Assembly: GCF_029911635.1 (NCBI RefSeq)
Contig: NZ_JARYTI010000004.1
Location: 158,062 to 222,061, forward strand
From: Sphingomonas sp. AR_OL41
Lineage (GTDB): Bacteria; Pseudomonadota; Alphaproteobacteria; Sphingomonadales; Sphingomonadaceae
Length of the DNA stretch: 64,000 nucleotides
Reading direction: 5' to 3'
Made by a program: the position numbers and the translations under genes. The notes under the pieces are model-generated. The model worked only from the letters and a program-made list of their open reading frames with translations, ran no database searches and was not told where the DNA came from. Positions 43,584 to 52,941 of this stretch are shown here, one piece after another (the stretch's first letter is position 1; each line of letters opens with the position of its first letter).

Positions 43584-44078
43584 ATGACCCCCGACCGCCG
43601 CAGCTTCCTGACCTTCGCCGCCACCGGCACCGTCGCCTTCGCGTTGTTCGGCTGCCGCGATGCCAGCGCCCGCGCGCCCGAACATTTCGCGGTGACGCTG
43701 ACCGACGCGCAGTGGAAGAAGAAGCTGTCGCCCGCCGCCTATGAGGTGCTGCGCCACGAGGACACCGAGCGACCCGGGTCGAGTCCGCTGCTCAATGAGC
43801 ATCGCGCGGGCACCTTTGCCTGCGCCGGCTGCGCGCTGCCGAATTTCTCGTCGCGCACCAAGTTCGAGAGCGGCACCGGCTGGCCGAGCTTCTACGCGCC
43901 GCTGAAGGGTGCGGTCGCCACGCGCAAGGACGGCTCGCTCGGCTTCACGCGGACCGAGGTGCATTGCTCGCGCTGTGGTGGGCATCTCGGCCATGTCTTC
44001 GACGATGGCCCGCAGCCGACCGGGCTGCGTTATTGCATGAACGGCGTCGCGCTGACCTTCAAACCGGGCGCGGCCTGA
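43584..44078 (+). CDS. msrB: MsrB, exported methionine-R-sulfoxide reductase
   Basis: Repairs methionine R-sulfoxide. The 164-residue protein has a twin-arginine signal (DRRSFLTFAATGTVAFALFG), so it works in the periplasm. The MsrB domain has zinc ligands CAGC and CSRCGGHLGHVF, the FESGTGWPSFY core and the catalytic Cys in LRYCMNGVAL. ATG 43584 follows TTG 43581. It stands alone. Confidence 0.93.
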   Translation: MTPDRRSFLTFAATGTVAFALFGCRDASARAPEHFAVTLTDAQWKKKLSPAAYEVLRHEDTERPGSSPLLNEHRAGTFACAGCALPNFSSRTKFESGTGWPSFYAPLKGAVATRKDGSLGFTRTEVHCSRCGGHLGHVFDDGPQPTGLRYCMNGVALTFKPGAA

Positions 44079-44086
44079 GGCACTTT

Positions 44087-44165
44087 CGTGCTCCTGCGAA
44101 AGCAGGAGCCCAGGATTACGGGCGCTGAGCTTGCGGCTCTGTGATCCTGCGTTCGCAGGAGCACG
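44087..44165. repeat. inverted pair of REP palindromes, GAAA-loop class with a different stem
   Basis: GTGCTCCTGC-GAAA-GCAGGAGC and the inverse ATCCTGCG-TTCG-CAGGAGCAC lie 40 bp apart; the outer 14 bp are perfect inverses. It has the same design as the repeats at 26158 and 48484 but a stem of different sequence. Confidence 0.8.
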
Positions 44166-44177
44166 GGCAAGCGGTAA

Positions 44178-44711
44178 TCAGAAAGCGGCGCTGTCGCCGT
44201 TCGAGGTGTCGGCGCTGGCCAGCGTCATCGGGGCGAGCGGCGCCTGATCGTCATTGTTGCGATCGGCATAGATGAAGCCGTTGGCGGCATAGGCGCTGGT
44301 GCCGAGGCCGCCGACCGGGCCGTACCACACCTTGACGCGGCTCCAGTCGCCGGCTTCCGACACATCGACCGCGCGGACATTGGTTTCGACGCCACCGCGG
44401 CGCGACCAGTTGGCATGCGTCAACAGCACTTCGCGATCGCTCACCACTTCGCTGACCATCGCGACATGGCCGAGCGGCATGCGACCGCTGGCGGCAAAGG
44501 CGAGGACGGCGCCGACGCGCGGCGTGTGGCCACGGCCATAATGGCCGGCGGCCTGGCTCCACCAGGTGTTGGCATTGCCGTGAATCTCGATACCCGAAAT
44601 CTGCCGCGCATAAGGCGCACACTGCCAGAACTGCGCCATCGCAGGGGTTGCCGTCATCAGGGCGCAGGAAACCAGCAGCGCGAATCGCGCTGTGACAGAC
44701 TTGAAATTCAT
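44178..44711 (-). CDS. secreted CHAP-domain amidase
   Basis: A 177-residue exported protein (signal peptide to about residue 26, MATPAMA-Q region). The CHAP (NlpC/P60-like) core has the nucleophile Cys in FWQCAPYARQISGI, the catalytic His in PLGHVAMVSEVV and an Asn/Asp partner in LLTHANWSRRGG. Such enzymes cleave peptidoglycan crosslinks or stem peptides. A C-terminal 30-residue tail is low-complexity. The length suits a single-domain enzyme. Upstream 44712-44878 holds its promoter and no gene. Confidence 0.87.
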   Translation of the reverse strand: MNFKSVTARFALLVSCALMTATPAMAQFWQCAPYARQISGIEIHGNANTWWSQAAGHYGRGHTPRVGAVLAFAASGRMPLGHVAMVSEVVSDREVLLTHANWSRRGGVETNVRAVDVSEAGDWSRVKVWYGPVGGLGTSAYAANGFIYADRNNDDQAPLAPMTLASADTSNGDSAAF

Positions 44712-44878
44712 GTGACCCCCAAGGCCCCCGAACGATTGCTGATATGGTGGTTATAGACGGGTGCGCCGCCTGCAAACCCCGCCAACCGTTCGTCGGGAAC
44801 CTTTCGGGACGAACCGTGTTTACACACCGACCAACCGACGAAACCCGCCGGTCGTTGTCTGCTGCGCCGCAGCAAGAA

Positions 44879-46342
44879 CTAGGGAATCGCCCCTTCCATC
44901 GCCTCATCGATCCGCGTCGCAGCATGTGCCAGCCGCGCCTCATGCTCTGCCCGGCCGAACGGGAAGAAGGCGTAGAACAGCGCCGCGCCACCATAGAAGA
45001 TCAGCATCGTGACGATGAAGCAGATCGTCATGCGGTCGATCGTGCCGACCGACACCGTCCCCGGCGCCGCCGATTGCGGGAAGGAAGCAAGGCTGAGAAT
45101 CTGACCGGCGAACAGGATGCCGAGCCCGCCACACAGCTTCTGGACGAAGAACCCACCGGCATAGAACACACCCTCGGAACGCCGCCCGGTGCGCATCTCC
45201 GATTCCTCGACGACATCGGCGAGCATCGCAGCCCCGAGAATGAACGCGGCGACGCCGACCGCGGTCTGGAGCGACCAGATCGTCAGCAGGATCGGTAGCG
45301 TCATCGGCATACGCGGCTCGGGGAACCAGCCGAGCAGGCGCAGGACATAGGGCGAGATCAGCAGCACGACATTGACCGCCGACAGCCATGCCCCGGCGCG
45401 CGCCTTGTTGCCGCCACGCGTCAGCGCCGGCGCGATGAAGAAGGCGATTCCCGCGCCGACCATCAAGGCGAGCGGCAGCAACACATAGTCACCCCCGGCG
45501 AGCTGCCAAACGAACTGGTAATTATAGTTCGACAGCGCGAAGGAAATGCCCTGCGCGGTATAGGCGCACAGCCCCGCCGCCATCAGGATGAGGAAGCCCT
45601 TGTTGGCGATCGTCCGGCCGAACATGCCGAAATGGTCGCGCAGACTGCCGCCGCGTGGCGGCGCGGGCGGCAATCGCCCGATCTCATGGTGCAACCCGAT
45701 CGACGACGTGACGATCGACACCGCCATCAGCACCGCCGCCAACCCCGCCATGGCGCGATAACCGTCGCCATTGGTCAGCCCGTTGGGATGCGCCGCATCC
45801 GGCCGCAGGAACACCGTATAGGCGAGGAACAGCATCACCAGCCCGCCGCCCCAGCCGAACAGATAGCGGTACGAGAACAACCGCGTCCGCTCGTCATAGT
45901 CGGAGGTCAGCTCAGGCCCGAGCGCCGATGACGGAATCTCGAAGGTCGACAGCGCAATCCGCACCATCAGCGCGGTAGCGAAGACATAGAGCAGCAACCG
46001 CCCCTGTTCCCAATGCGGCGGGTTCCACAGCAGCCACCAACCGAGCGCGACCGGAATGGCGGAGGCGTACATCCACGGATGACGCCGTCCCCATTTCCCG
46101 CGCGTATGATCCGACAGATAACCGACCAGCGGATCGACGAACGCCTCGACGATCAGCGCCGCGCCGACCGCCAGCCCGACCGCCGCCGAAGGCAGCCCGA
46201 TCACCTGATTGTAGAACAGCAGCAGGAAGGTCGCGAAGCCGCTGTCCTTGATGCCATAGGCGATCGACCCGACCCCGAACGACCAGCGGCTGCGCGCGCC
46301 CAACTGGCGCGCCGGCGGCACGGCGAGCGGCGCCACGCTCAT
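44879..46342 (-). CDS. MFS transporter, GPH (melibiose carrier-like) family
   Basis: A 487-residue 12-helix transporter. SFGVGSIAYGIKDSGFATFL, DPLVGYLSDHTRGKWGRRHPWM (loop 2-3 of the GPH group; given as DPLVGYLSDHTRGKWGRR) and ADVVEESEMRTGRRSEGVFY are typical of the glycoside-pentoside-hexuronide:cation symporter family. Members move sugars or other small molecules with sodium or protons. It overlaps the upstream SDR gene by 4 bp (ATGA), so the two likely act on one compound. Confidence 0.9.
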   Translation of the reverse strand: MSVAPLAVPPARQLGARSRWSFGVGSIAYGIKDSGFATFLLLFYNQVIGLPSAAVGLAVGAALIVEAFVDPLVGYLSDHTRGKWGRRHPWMYASAIPVALGWWLLWNPPHWEQGRLLLYVFATALMVRIALSTFEIPSSALGPELTSDYDERTRLFSYRYLFGWGGGLVMLFLAYTVFLRPDAAHPNGLTNGDGYRAMAGLAAVLMAVSIVTSSIGLHHEIGRLPPAPPRGGSLRDHFGMFGRTIANKGFLILMAAGLCAYTAQGISFALSNYNYQFVWQLAGGDYVLLPLALMVGAGIAFFIAPALTRGGNKARAGAWLSAVNVVLLISPYVLRLLGWFPEPRMPMTLPILLTIWSLQTAVGVAAFILGAAMLADVVEESEMRTGRRSEGVFYAGGFFVQKLCGGLGILFAGQILSLASFPQSAAPGTVSVGTIDRMTICFIVTMLIFYGGAALFYAFFPFGRAEHEARLAHAATRIDEAMEGAIP

Positions 46343-47169
46343 CCGGCGATGCCGTCGAGCATCGCGAACAAGCTCGGCTGCGTGTCGTCCCAGCTAGCGC
46401 GCGTACCGATCAGCATGCCGCCATCGACGAGGATATGCGTGCCCGTGATGAACCCGGCATCCTCGCTGGCGAGGAACGCCACCGCCGCCGCGATATCCTC
46501 GGGCCGTCCGGCGCGCTGCACGGGCTGAGCGTTCGCCGCGACGCCGGCGATGGCGGCGTCCGCCATCGCCTGCTTCTCGGCATCGAGATCGAACGACGCG
46601 GTGAAGATGCCCGTCGTGATGAAGCCGGGGACCACCGCGTTGACGCGGATGCGATGTTTGGCGAGGTCGGCCGCCGCAACCTTGGTCAGGTGCAGCACGC
46701 CGGCCTTGGCGACCGAATAGGCGGTCGGCGCATAGCCGCTGCCCAGCGCCGAGACGCTCGATGTGTTGACGATCGCGCCGCCGCCGCGCTTCGCCATCAG
46801 CGGCGCGGCGTAGCGGATGCCGAGCGCGACCGAGCGCAGCAGCAGCGCCTGGGTGCGATCCCAATCCTCGGGCGAGATCGCATCGATCCGCTCGCGCGAC
46901 CCGCCCGCCCCGGCATTGTTGAACAGGATATCGAGCCCGCCGGCGGCATCGGCCGCCTCGATCAGCGCGGCGATGTCGCCCGCCTCGCACACATCGGTGC
47001 GCCGGAAATGCACCCGTCCGTTCGAGGTCTCGGCGATCGCCTGGCCGCCAGCGGCGTCGATGTCGCCGATCCATACCTCGGCGCCCTCATCGACCAGCCG
47101 CTGTACCGTTGCCCGGCCGATTCCCGAGGCGCCGCCGGTCACCACGGCACGCTTGCCCGCAAAACGCAT
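46339..47169 (-). CDS. short-chain dehydrogenase/reductase (SDR), operon with MFS transporter
   Basis: A 276-residue classical SDR. AVVTGGASGIGRATVQRLVD is the Rossmann glycine motif, the Asp in IGDIDAAGG suggests NAD preference, and NNAGAGGS, the SSVSALGS Ser and YSVAKAG (Tyr-Lys) complete the catalytic set. The frame is open to 47754, but the domain begins at ATG 47169. The product overlaps the MFS gene. The substrate is not known; steroid- or terpene-like alcohols are common for this class. Confidence 0.9.
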   Translation of the reverse strand: MRFAGKRAVVTGGASGIGRATVQRLVDEGAEVWIGDIDAAGGQAIAETSNGRVHFRRTDVCEAGDIAALIEAADAAGGLDILFNNAGAGGSRERIDAISPEDWDRTQALLLRSVALGIRYAAPLMAKRGGGAIVNTSSVSALGSGYAPTAYSVAKAGVLHLTKVAAADLAKHRIRVNAVVPGFITTGIFTASFDLDAEKQAMADAAIAGVAANAQPVQRAGRPEDIAAAVAFLASEDAGFITGTHILVDGGMLIGTRASWDDTQPSLFAMLDGIAG

Positions 47170-47329
47170 CACTCTCTCCAATTTCGTTTTGACGACCATA
47201 GTATGGGGCCCGGCCCCGTCAATCGCGCGTCTTTCGAATTTTAGGTTTGCAGGCGCTTGCCCGACGCGGCGCCACTGACTAACCGTCGCTGCAACGATAA
47301 ACCCCGTGCAGGAAAAGCGAGCGGACGCC

Positions 47330-48475
47330 ATGGCACTCGACCCAGAAACCTTCGATGCACTGATCGACACCGTGCGTCGCTTCGTCGCCGAGCGGCTCCG
47401 CCCGCTCGAGGCGCAGGTCGAGGCCGACGATGCGATTCCCGCCGAGATCGTCGCCGAGATGCGCGACATGGGGCTGTTCGGCCTGTCGATCGCCGAGGAA
47501 TATGGCGGCCTCGGCCTCACCATGTACGAGGAGGCGCGGATCGGCATCGAGATGGGCCGCACCACCCCCGCCTTCCGCTCGACCTTCGGCACCAATGTCG
47601 GCATCGGCAGCCAGGGGCTGGTGATGGCCGGCACCCCCGAACAGAAGGCGCAATGGCTGCCGCGCATCGCCAGCGGCGAGGTCGTCACCAGCTTCGCCCT
47701 GACCGAGCCCGATGCCGGCAGCGATTCGGGCAGCGTGAAGACCCGCGCGGTCAAGGACGGCGACGTCTATCGGCTCACCGGCACCAAGCGTTACATCACC
47801 AATGCCGACAAGGCCGACCTGTTTACCGTCATGGCGCGCACCGGTCCGGAAGTCGGGGCGCGCGGCGTCTCGGCCTTCCTCGTGCCACGCGACCTACCCG
47901 GCCTGTCGATCGGCGAGCCCGAAAAGAAGATGGGGCAGAAGGGCGCCAAGGTCGCCGACGTCAATTTCGACGACGTCGCGGTTCCTGCCGCCAACCGGCT
48001 GGGTGCGGAAGGGGAAGGCTTCAAGATCGCGATGCGCGTGCTCGATCGCGGCCGGCTGCACATCGCCTCGGTATGCGTCGGCGTCGCCGAGCGGCTGATC
48101 GCCGATTGCGTCGGCTATGCCACGACGCGCAGCCAGTTCGGCAAGCCGATCGCCGAGCACCAGCTGATCCAGGGCATGATCGCCGACAGCAAGACCGAGG
48201 CGCTCGCCGCCCGCGCGCTCGTGCTCGAAACCGCGCACGCCAAGGATGCCGGCAAGGACGTGGTGATGGAATCGGCGGCGGCGAAATATTATGCCAGCGA
48301 AATGGTCGGCCGCGTCGCCGATCGCGCGGTGCAAATCTATGGCGGCGCCGGCTACATCGCCGATTACGGCATCGAGCGCCTGTACCGCGACGTCCGCCTG
48401 TTCCGCATCTACGAAGGCACCAGCCAGATCCAGCAGATCATCATCGCCCGCGAAACGATCAAAAGGGGCGGCTAA
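47330..48475 (+). CDS. acyl-CoA dehydrogenase
   Basis: A 381-residue flavoenzyme for the first step of beta-oxidation of an acyl-CoA. FVAERLRPLEAQVEADD, FALTEPDAGSDSGSVKTRAV with the FAD-binding motif, KRYITNADKADLF, and the C-terminal IYEGTSQIQQIIIARE with the catalytic Glu are all present. The short acyl chain or branched type cannot be chosen. The start is ATG 47330. It begins a pair with the downstream SDR, separated by a REP pair. Confidence 0.94.
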   Translation: MALDPETFDALIDTVRRFVAERLRPLEAQVEADDAIPAEIVAEMRDMGLFGLSIAEEYGGLGLTMYEEARIGIEMGRTTPAFRSTFGTNVGIGSQGLVMAGTPEQKAQWLPRIASGEVVTSFALTEPDAGSDSGSVKTRAVKDGDVYRLTGTKRYITNADKADLFTVMARTGPEVGARGVSAFLVPRDLPGLSIGEPEKKMGQKGAKVADVNFDDVAVPAANRLGAEGEGFKIAMRVLDRGRLHIASVCVGVAERLIADCVGYATTRSQFGKPIAEHQLIQGMIADSKTEALAARALVLETAHAKDAGKDVVMESAAAKYYASEMVGRVADRAVQIYGGAGYIADYGIERLYRDVRLFRIYEGTSQIQQIIIARETIKRGG

Positions 48476-48483
48476 CCACCAGC

Positions 48484-48572
48484 CGTCATGCCAGCGAAAG
48501 CTGGCATCTCCTGCGGCGGCGCGACCCCGGTCCCGCTCGTGGCATGAGATCCCGGTTTTCGCCGGGATGACG
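48484..48572. repeat. inverted pair of REP palindromes, mixed stems
   Basis: CGTCATGCCAGC-GAAA-GCTG and the inverse ATCCCGG-TTTTC-GCCGGGATGACG share the outer CGTCAT/ATGACG flank. The unit lies between the acyl-CoA dehydrogenase and the SDR gene. Confidence 0.8.
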
Positions 48573-48594
48573 GTGCTTAGAAGGAAGCACTGAC

Positions 48595-49383
48595 ATGGAC
48601 ACCACCAACCTGTTCCGCCTCGACGGTCGCGTCGCCCTCGTCACCGGCGGGAGCCGCGGCATCGGCAAGATGATCGCCGCCGGTTTCATCGCGCAGGGCG
48701 CCAAGGTCTATATCTCGTCGCGCAAGGCCGTCGCGTGCGAAGAGACCGCCGCCGAGCTCGGCCCCAATTGCATCGCGCTGCCGCAGGACGTTTCCAGTGT
48801 CGCCGGCTGCACCGCGCTGGCCGAGCAATTCGCCCAGCACGAATCGAAGCTCGACATCCTCGTCAACAATGCCGGCGCCGCCTGGGGCGTGCCGTTCGAG
48901 GAATTTTCCGAAATCGGCTGGGACAAGGTCATGGACCTCAACGTCAAGTCGCCCTTCTTCCTGACGCAGAAGCTGCACGGCGCGCTCAAGGCCGCCGCCA
49001 GCCACCAGCGCCCGGCCAAGGTGATCAACATCACCTCGATCGACGGCCTGCGCCTCAACCCGTGGGAGACCTATAGCTACCACGCCTCGAAATCGGCGCT
49101 GATCTACCTGACCAAGCGTATGGCTGCACGGCTGATCAAGGATTCGATCAACGTCACCTCGATCGCGCCGGGCGCCTTCGCCTCGGACATGAACCGCGCC
49201 GCGCGCGACCATGGCGATGAAGTGGCGAAAAGCATCCCGTCGCGCCGCATCGGCGACGCCGAGGACATGGCCGGCACCGCGATCTTCCTCGCCAGCCGCG
49301 CGGGTGACTATGTCGTCGGCGACACGATCGTCTGCGACGGCGGGTTGGTCAACGCGTCGCTCGGCACCTCGATCGACGCCTGA
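48595..49383 (+). CDS. short-chain dehydrogenase/reductase (SDR)
   Basis: A 262-residue classical SDR. ALVTGGSRGIGKMIAAGF, ILVNNAGAAWG, the catalytic Ser in INITSIDGL, and YSYHASKSALIYLTKR (Tyr-Lys) are complete. SSRKAVACEE after the second strand suggests NADP binding by the Arg. DVSSVAGCTALAEQF gives the ring. It follows the acyl-CoA dehydrogenase on the same strand, so a shared lipid or aromatic substrate is plausible but not proven. ATG 48595 is 5 bp after AGGAAGC. Confidence 0.9.
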   Translation: MDTTNLFRLDGRVALVTGGSRGIGKMIAAGFIAQGAKVYISSRKAVACEETAAELGPNCIALPQDVSSVAGCTALAEQFAQHESKLDILVNNAGAAWGVPFEEFSEIGWDKVMDLNVKSPFFLTQKLHGALKAAASHQRPAKVINITSIDGLRLNPWETYSYHASKSALIYLTKRMAARLIKDSINVTSIAPGAFASDMNRAARDHGDEVAKSIPSRRIGDAEDMAGTAIFLASRAGDYVVGDTIVCDGGLVNASLGTSIDA

Positions 49384-49390
49384 CCTTGCT

Positions 49391-49412
49391 CCCCTCCCCT
49401 TCAGGGGAGGGG
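49391..49412. repeat. perfect 10-bp inverted repeat (CCCCTCCCCT / AGGGGAGGGG)
   Basis: The 10-bp stem with a 2-base loop sits 10 bp after the SDR stop. The 160 bp that follow (to 49570) contain further members of the same GGGGAGGGGCTGGG repeat family and no gene. Confidence 0.75.
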
Positions 49413-49570
49413 CTGGGAGTGGGGCGTTTCCACAGGCTCCGACGCTCGTTGAGAGGCCCCACCCCAACCCAGCTGCGGGTGAACGGCGCCCCGCGCCGTT
49501 CAGGTCATGCCGGGGGCATGACCGACCCGCAACTCCTGAAGGAGGGGCTAAAGTTAGCTGCTTCGGAATC

Positions 49571-50215
49571 CTAAGTCGTCGCGTCCGCGTCCGCCGCAAC
49601 CCCCACCGGATGATGCGGCACCAGCACCATCGTCTGCCCCTCGACGCGCCACGATTTCAGCCGCGACAGGAAGTTCATCCCGATCACGTCCATGTCGCCG
49701 AACGCCGGCGACACCACCACGGGCAAATCGCGCGCGACCACATTGCCGATCCGCACCTCGGGCACCGTCGCGGTCTGCGCGTTGACCGCGCCATTGGCGG
49801 TGCGCACGACCATCGGGAACGGCGCGTCGTCGGGGAACAGCCCGGCCTGTTCGGCGGTGTCGCTCGAGATGGCGGTGACCGTCGCGCCGCTGTCGACCAG
49901 CATGCGCCGCTCGATCTTGCCGATCCTGACGCGCACCCAGAAATGCCCGTCGCTCGCCATCGGCACGCGTAGTTCCTTGCCGACCGCTTCCTGCTCGCGC
50001 TCGCCGATGTGAAAGGTCTGTGCGATCCGCGCAAAGGCGGGGTCGAAACGCGCGCGCTGACCGACCAGCAGCACGACGAACCCGAGCGACGCCACCATGA
50101 TTGCGAACGACACGAAGCGCCCGACGATCGGCACGCGCTGCAGCATCGCCACCACCAGAACGGCAATCGCCACCAGCAGGATCAACGTCGCATGTGCGCT
50201 GAGATAGTCGAGCAT
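49571..50215 (-). CDS. membrane-anchored retroviral-type (clan AA) aspartic protease
   Basis: A 214-residue protein with two N-terminal membrane helices (ATLILLVAIAVLVVAML and FVSFAIMVASLGFVVLLV). A periplasmic aspartic protease domain follows, with the catalytic motif MLVDSGATVTAIS and the flap-like PFPMVVRTANGAV. GMNFLSRLKSW is the C-terminal signature of this TIGR02281-like group. The single Asp motif means it works as a dimer. Targets are unknown. Confidence 0.88.
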   Translation of the reverse strand: MLDYLSAHATLILLVAIAVLVVAMLQRVPIVGRFVSFAIMVASLGFVVLLVGQRARFDPAFARIAQTFHIGEREQEAVGKELRVPMASDGHFWVRVRIGKIERRMLVDSGATVTAISSDTAEQAGLFPDDAPFPMVVRTANGAVNAQTATVPEVRIGNVVARDLPVVVSPAFGDMDVIGMNFLSRLKSWRVEGQTMVLVPHHPVGVAADADATT

Positions 50216-50303
50216 GAAGGCAATATTGGCACGCCGATGCTGTATGCAAGCTGACCGATCGAAAACGCGACGCCGCGTCGCGGGTCAGGGTCTCACTACT
50301 TGT

Positions 50304-50455
50304 TTCACGCGGAGGCGCGGAGACGCGGAGTTGTTGCGAGCGCCGCCAATGTACCGCGTAGCAAAACCCTCCACCGGGCAACGCGCACGGCGCGATGGGT
50401 TGGCGCCACGCCCCCCGGCGCGCAACACCCTCCGCGCCTCCGCGTCTCCGCGCGA
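50304..50455. repeat. CGCGGAG-type repeat pair in inverted orientation
   Basis: Several short units of GCGGAGRCGCGGAG appear at 50309-50330 and, as the complement, at 50430-50455 (CTCCGCGCCTCCGCGTCTCC). A third copy, CCCTCCGCGCCTCCGCGCG, lies at 56685. The 350-bp interval to maeB contains no gene. Confidence 0.7.
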
Positions 50456-50515
50456 ACAAATCTTCTTCCTGATCGGAGGCAGACCGAGCGCAGACGTCCG
50501 GAGCGCCTGCGGCAC

Positions 50516-50562
50516 ACCCCTCCACCGCTTCGCGGTCCCCCTCCCCGTTCCGGGGAGGGGCT
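50516..50562. repeat. second copy of the his-cluster palindrome core
   Basis: CCCCTCCACCGCTTCGCGGT and the following CCCCCTCCCC-G-TTCCGGGGAGGGG reproduce part of the element at 28383-28420. It abuts the stop of maeB. Confidence 0.7.
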
Positions 50563-50566
50563 GGCG

Positions 50567-52825
50567 CTACCGCGCGATCCCGCCTGCCGCCAGCACCGCC
50601 AGCGTCACGAGTTCGCCCGCGGTCGAGGTCATCGGCGCGATCTGCACCGGCTTTTCCATGCCGACCAGCATCGGGCCGATCACCGCGTCGCCGCCAAGCT
50701 CGCGCAGCAGCTTGGCCGAGATGTTGGCGCTCTGCAGCCCCGGCATGATCAGCACATTGGCCGGCCCGGACAGCCGCGCGAACGGATAGTTGGCGAGCTG
50801 CCTGGGGTTGAGCGCGACGTCGGGCGCCATCTCGCCCTCATATTCGAAGCTCACCTTGCGCCGGTCGAGCACGCACACCGCCTCGCGCAGATTCTCCAGC
50901 CATTTGCCCTCCGGGTTGCCGAAGGTCGAATAGCTCAGGAACGCGACGCGCGGCTCATGCCCCATGCGCCGCGCCACCGCCGCGGTGCCCTCGGCGATGT
51001 CGGCCAGTTCCTCGGCGCTCGGCCGCTCGTTGATCGTCGTGTCGGCCATGAACACCGTATGCGCCTTGCCGACCATCAAATGGATGCCGAACGCCGTGCG
51101 CCCGGCCAGCGGGTCGATCACCTTGCGCACCTCGCGCATGGTATGGGCATAGGTCCGCGTGATGCCGGTGATCATCGCATCCGCCTCACCGAGCTGGAGC
51201 AGCACCGCGCCGAAGATGTTGCGGTCCTGGTTGATCATCCGCTCGCAGTCGCGCCGCAGGAAGCCACGCCGCTGCAGCCGCTCGTAGAGGAAGTCGACCA
51301 TCTTCGGCACCAGCGTCGAGGTGCGGCTGTTGTGCAACTCATAGCTTTCGGGGTCGGTCACGCCCAGCGCGCGCAGCCGATCGGGCACGTCGTCGCGCCC
51401 GACCAGCACCGGCGTGCCGTAACCGCCGTCGCGGAAGGCGATCGCCGCGCGCAGCACCACCTCTTCCTCGCCCTCGGCAAACAACACGCGCTTGGGATGC
51501 GCCCGCGCGCCGTCATAAGCGAGGCTCAGCACCGAGGTCGTCGGATTGAGGCGCGCGCGCAACTCGTGACGATAGGCCGCCATGTCGAGGATCGGTTTGG
51601 TCGCCACGCCCGAATCCATCGCCGCCTTGGCGACGGCGGCGGGGATCAGCTCCATCAGCCGCGGGTCGAACGGCGCCGGGATGATGTACTCCGGCCCGAA
51701 GGTGTAGCGCACGCCATAAGCCAGCGCGACCTCCTCCGGCACCTGCTCGCGCGCCAGCTCGGCAATGGCGTTGGCGGCGGCAATCTTCATCGCATCGTTG
51801 ATCCCGGTTGCACGAACGTCGAGCGCACCGCGGAAAATAAAGGGGAATCCGAGAACATTGTTGACCTGGTTGGGATAATCCGACCGCCCCGTCGCGATGA
51901 TCGCATCGGGCCGCGCCGCCTTGGCCAGCTCGGGCAGGATTTCCGGGGTCGGGTTGGCCATCGCGAAGATGATCGGCGCCTTGGCCATCTTCATCACCAT
52001 CTCGGGCTTGAGCGCACCCGCCGCCGAGAGGCCGAGGAACACGTCCGCGCCGTCGAGCGCCTCTTCCAACGTGCGCTTGTCGGTCTTCGCGGCATGCGCC
52101 GACTTCCACTGGTCCATGCCCTCTTCGCGGCCCTGATAGATCACGCCCTGGCGGTCGCACATGATGACATTCTCGTGGCGCACGCCCATCGCCTTCATCA
52201 GCTCGGTGCAGGCGATCGCCGCCGCGCCCGCACCATTGACCGTGACCTTGATCTCGCCCAGCTGGCGACCGGTAAGCAGGCAGGCATTAATGAGTCCGGC
52301 GGCGGTAATGATCGCGGTGCCATGCTGGTCGTCATGAAAGACCGGGATGTTCATGCGCTCGCGCAGCGTCTGCTCGATGATGAAGCATTCCGGCGCCTTG
52401 ATGTCCTCGAGGTTGATGCCGCCGAAACTCGGCTCCATCAGCTCGACCGCATCGATGAAGCGGTCGACATCCTCGGTCTTCAGCTCGATGTCGATCGCGT
52501 CGACATCGGCGAAGCGCTTGAACAGCACCGCCTTGCCTTCCATCACCGGTTTGGCGGCAAGCGCGCCGAGATTGCCCATGCCGAGGATCGCGGTGCCGTT
52601 GGAGATCACCGCGACGAGATTGCCCTTGGCGGTATAGTCGTACGCCGTGGCGGGGTCGTCGGCGATCGCCTGCACCGGCGCCGCGACGCCCGGCGAATAG
52701 GCCAGCGCGAGGTCGCGCTGCGTCGCCATCGGCTTGGAGGCGACGATCTCGATCTTGCCCGGGCGGCCTTCGGAGTGAAACAGCAGGGCTTCGCGATCGA
52801 GCTGGGCGTTGGATTCGTCGGACAT
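50567..52825 (-). CDS. maeB: NADP-dependent malic enzyme (MaeB type, fused phosphotransacetylase domain)
   Basis: A 752-residue enzyme oxidising malate to pyruvate and CO2. The N-terminal malic domain includes [34 protein letters not shown] and [20 protein letters not shown]. The NADP domain has [15 protein letters not shown], and [10 protein letters not shown] follows. The C-terminal 320 residues resemble phosphate acetyltransferase ([40 protein letters not shown]) and are probably regulatory, as in other MaeB enzymes. ATG 52825 is preferred to TTG 52828. Confidence 0.95.
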   Translation of the reverse strand: MSDESNAQLDREALLFHSEGRPGKIEIVASKPMATQRDLALAYSPGVAAPVQAIADDPATAYDYTAKGNLVAVISNGTAILGMGNLGALAAKPVMEGKAVLFKRFADVDAIDIELKTEDVDRFIDAVELMEPSFGGINLEDIKAPECFIIEQTLRERMNIPVFHDDQHGTAIITAAGLINACLLTGRQLGEIKVTVNGAGAAAIACTELMKAMGVRHENVIMCDRQGVIYQGREEGMDQWKSAHAAKTDKRTLEEALDGADVFLGLSAAGALKPEMVMKMAKAPIIFAMANPTPEILPELAKAARPDAIIATGRSDYPNQVNNVLGFPFIFRGALDVRATGINDAMKIAAANAIAELAREQVPEEVALAYGVRYTFGPEYIIPAPFDPRLMELIPAAVAKAAMDSGVATKPILDMAAYRHELRARLNPTTSVLSLAYDGARAHPKRVLFAEGEEEVVLRAAIAFRDGGYGTPVLVGRDDVPDRLRALGVTDPESYELHNSRTSTLVPKMVDFLYERLQRRGFLRRDCERMINQDRNIFGAVLLQLGEADAMITGITRTYAHTMREVRKVIDPLAGRTAFGIHLMVGKAHTVFMADTTINERPSAEELADIAEGTAAVARRMGHEPRVAFLSYSTFGNPEGKWLENLREAVCVLDRRKVSFEYEGEMAPDVALNPRQLANYPFARLSGPANVLIMPGLQSANISAKLLRELGGDAVIGPMLVGMEKPVQIAPMTSTAGELVTLAVLAAGGIAR

Positions 52826-52941
52826 CAAGGGAACCTCTCGTTTGAGATGCCCTTACGGAATGTGGCGCGGCGCGTCACCCCTTGTGCTGGCGCCACCGGC
52901 CGACATTCGCCGATCGTCGCAGGCGGCAACGCGGCCGATCG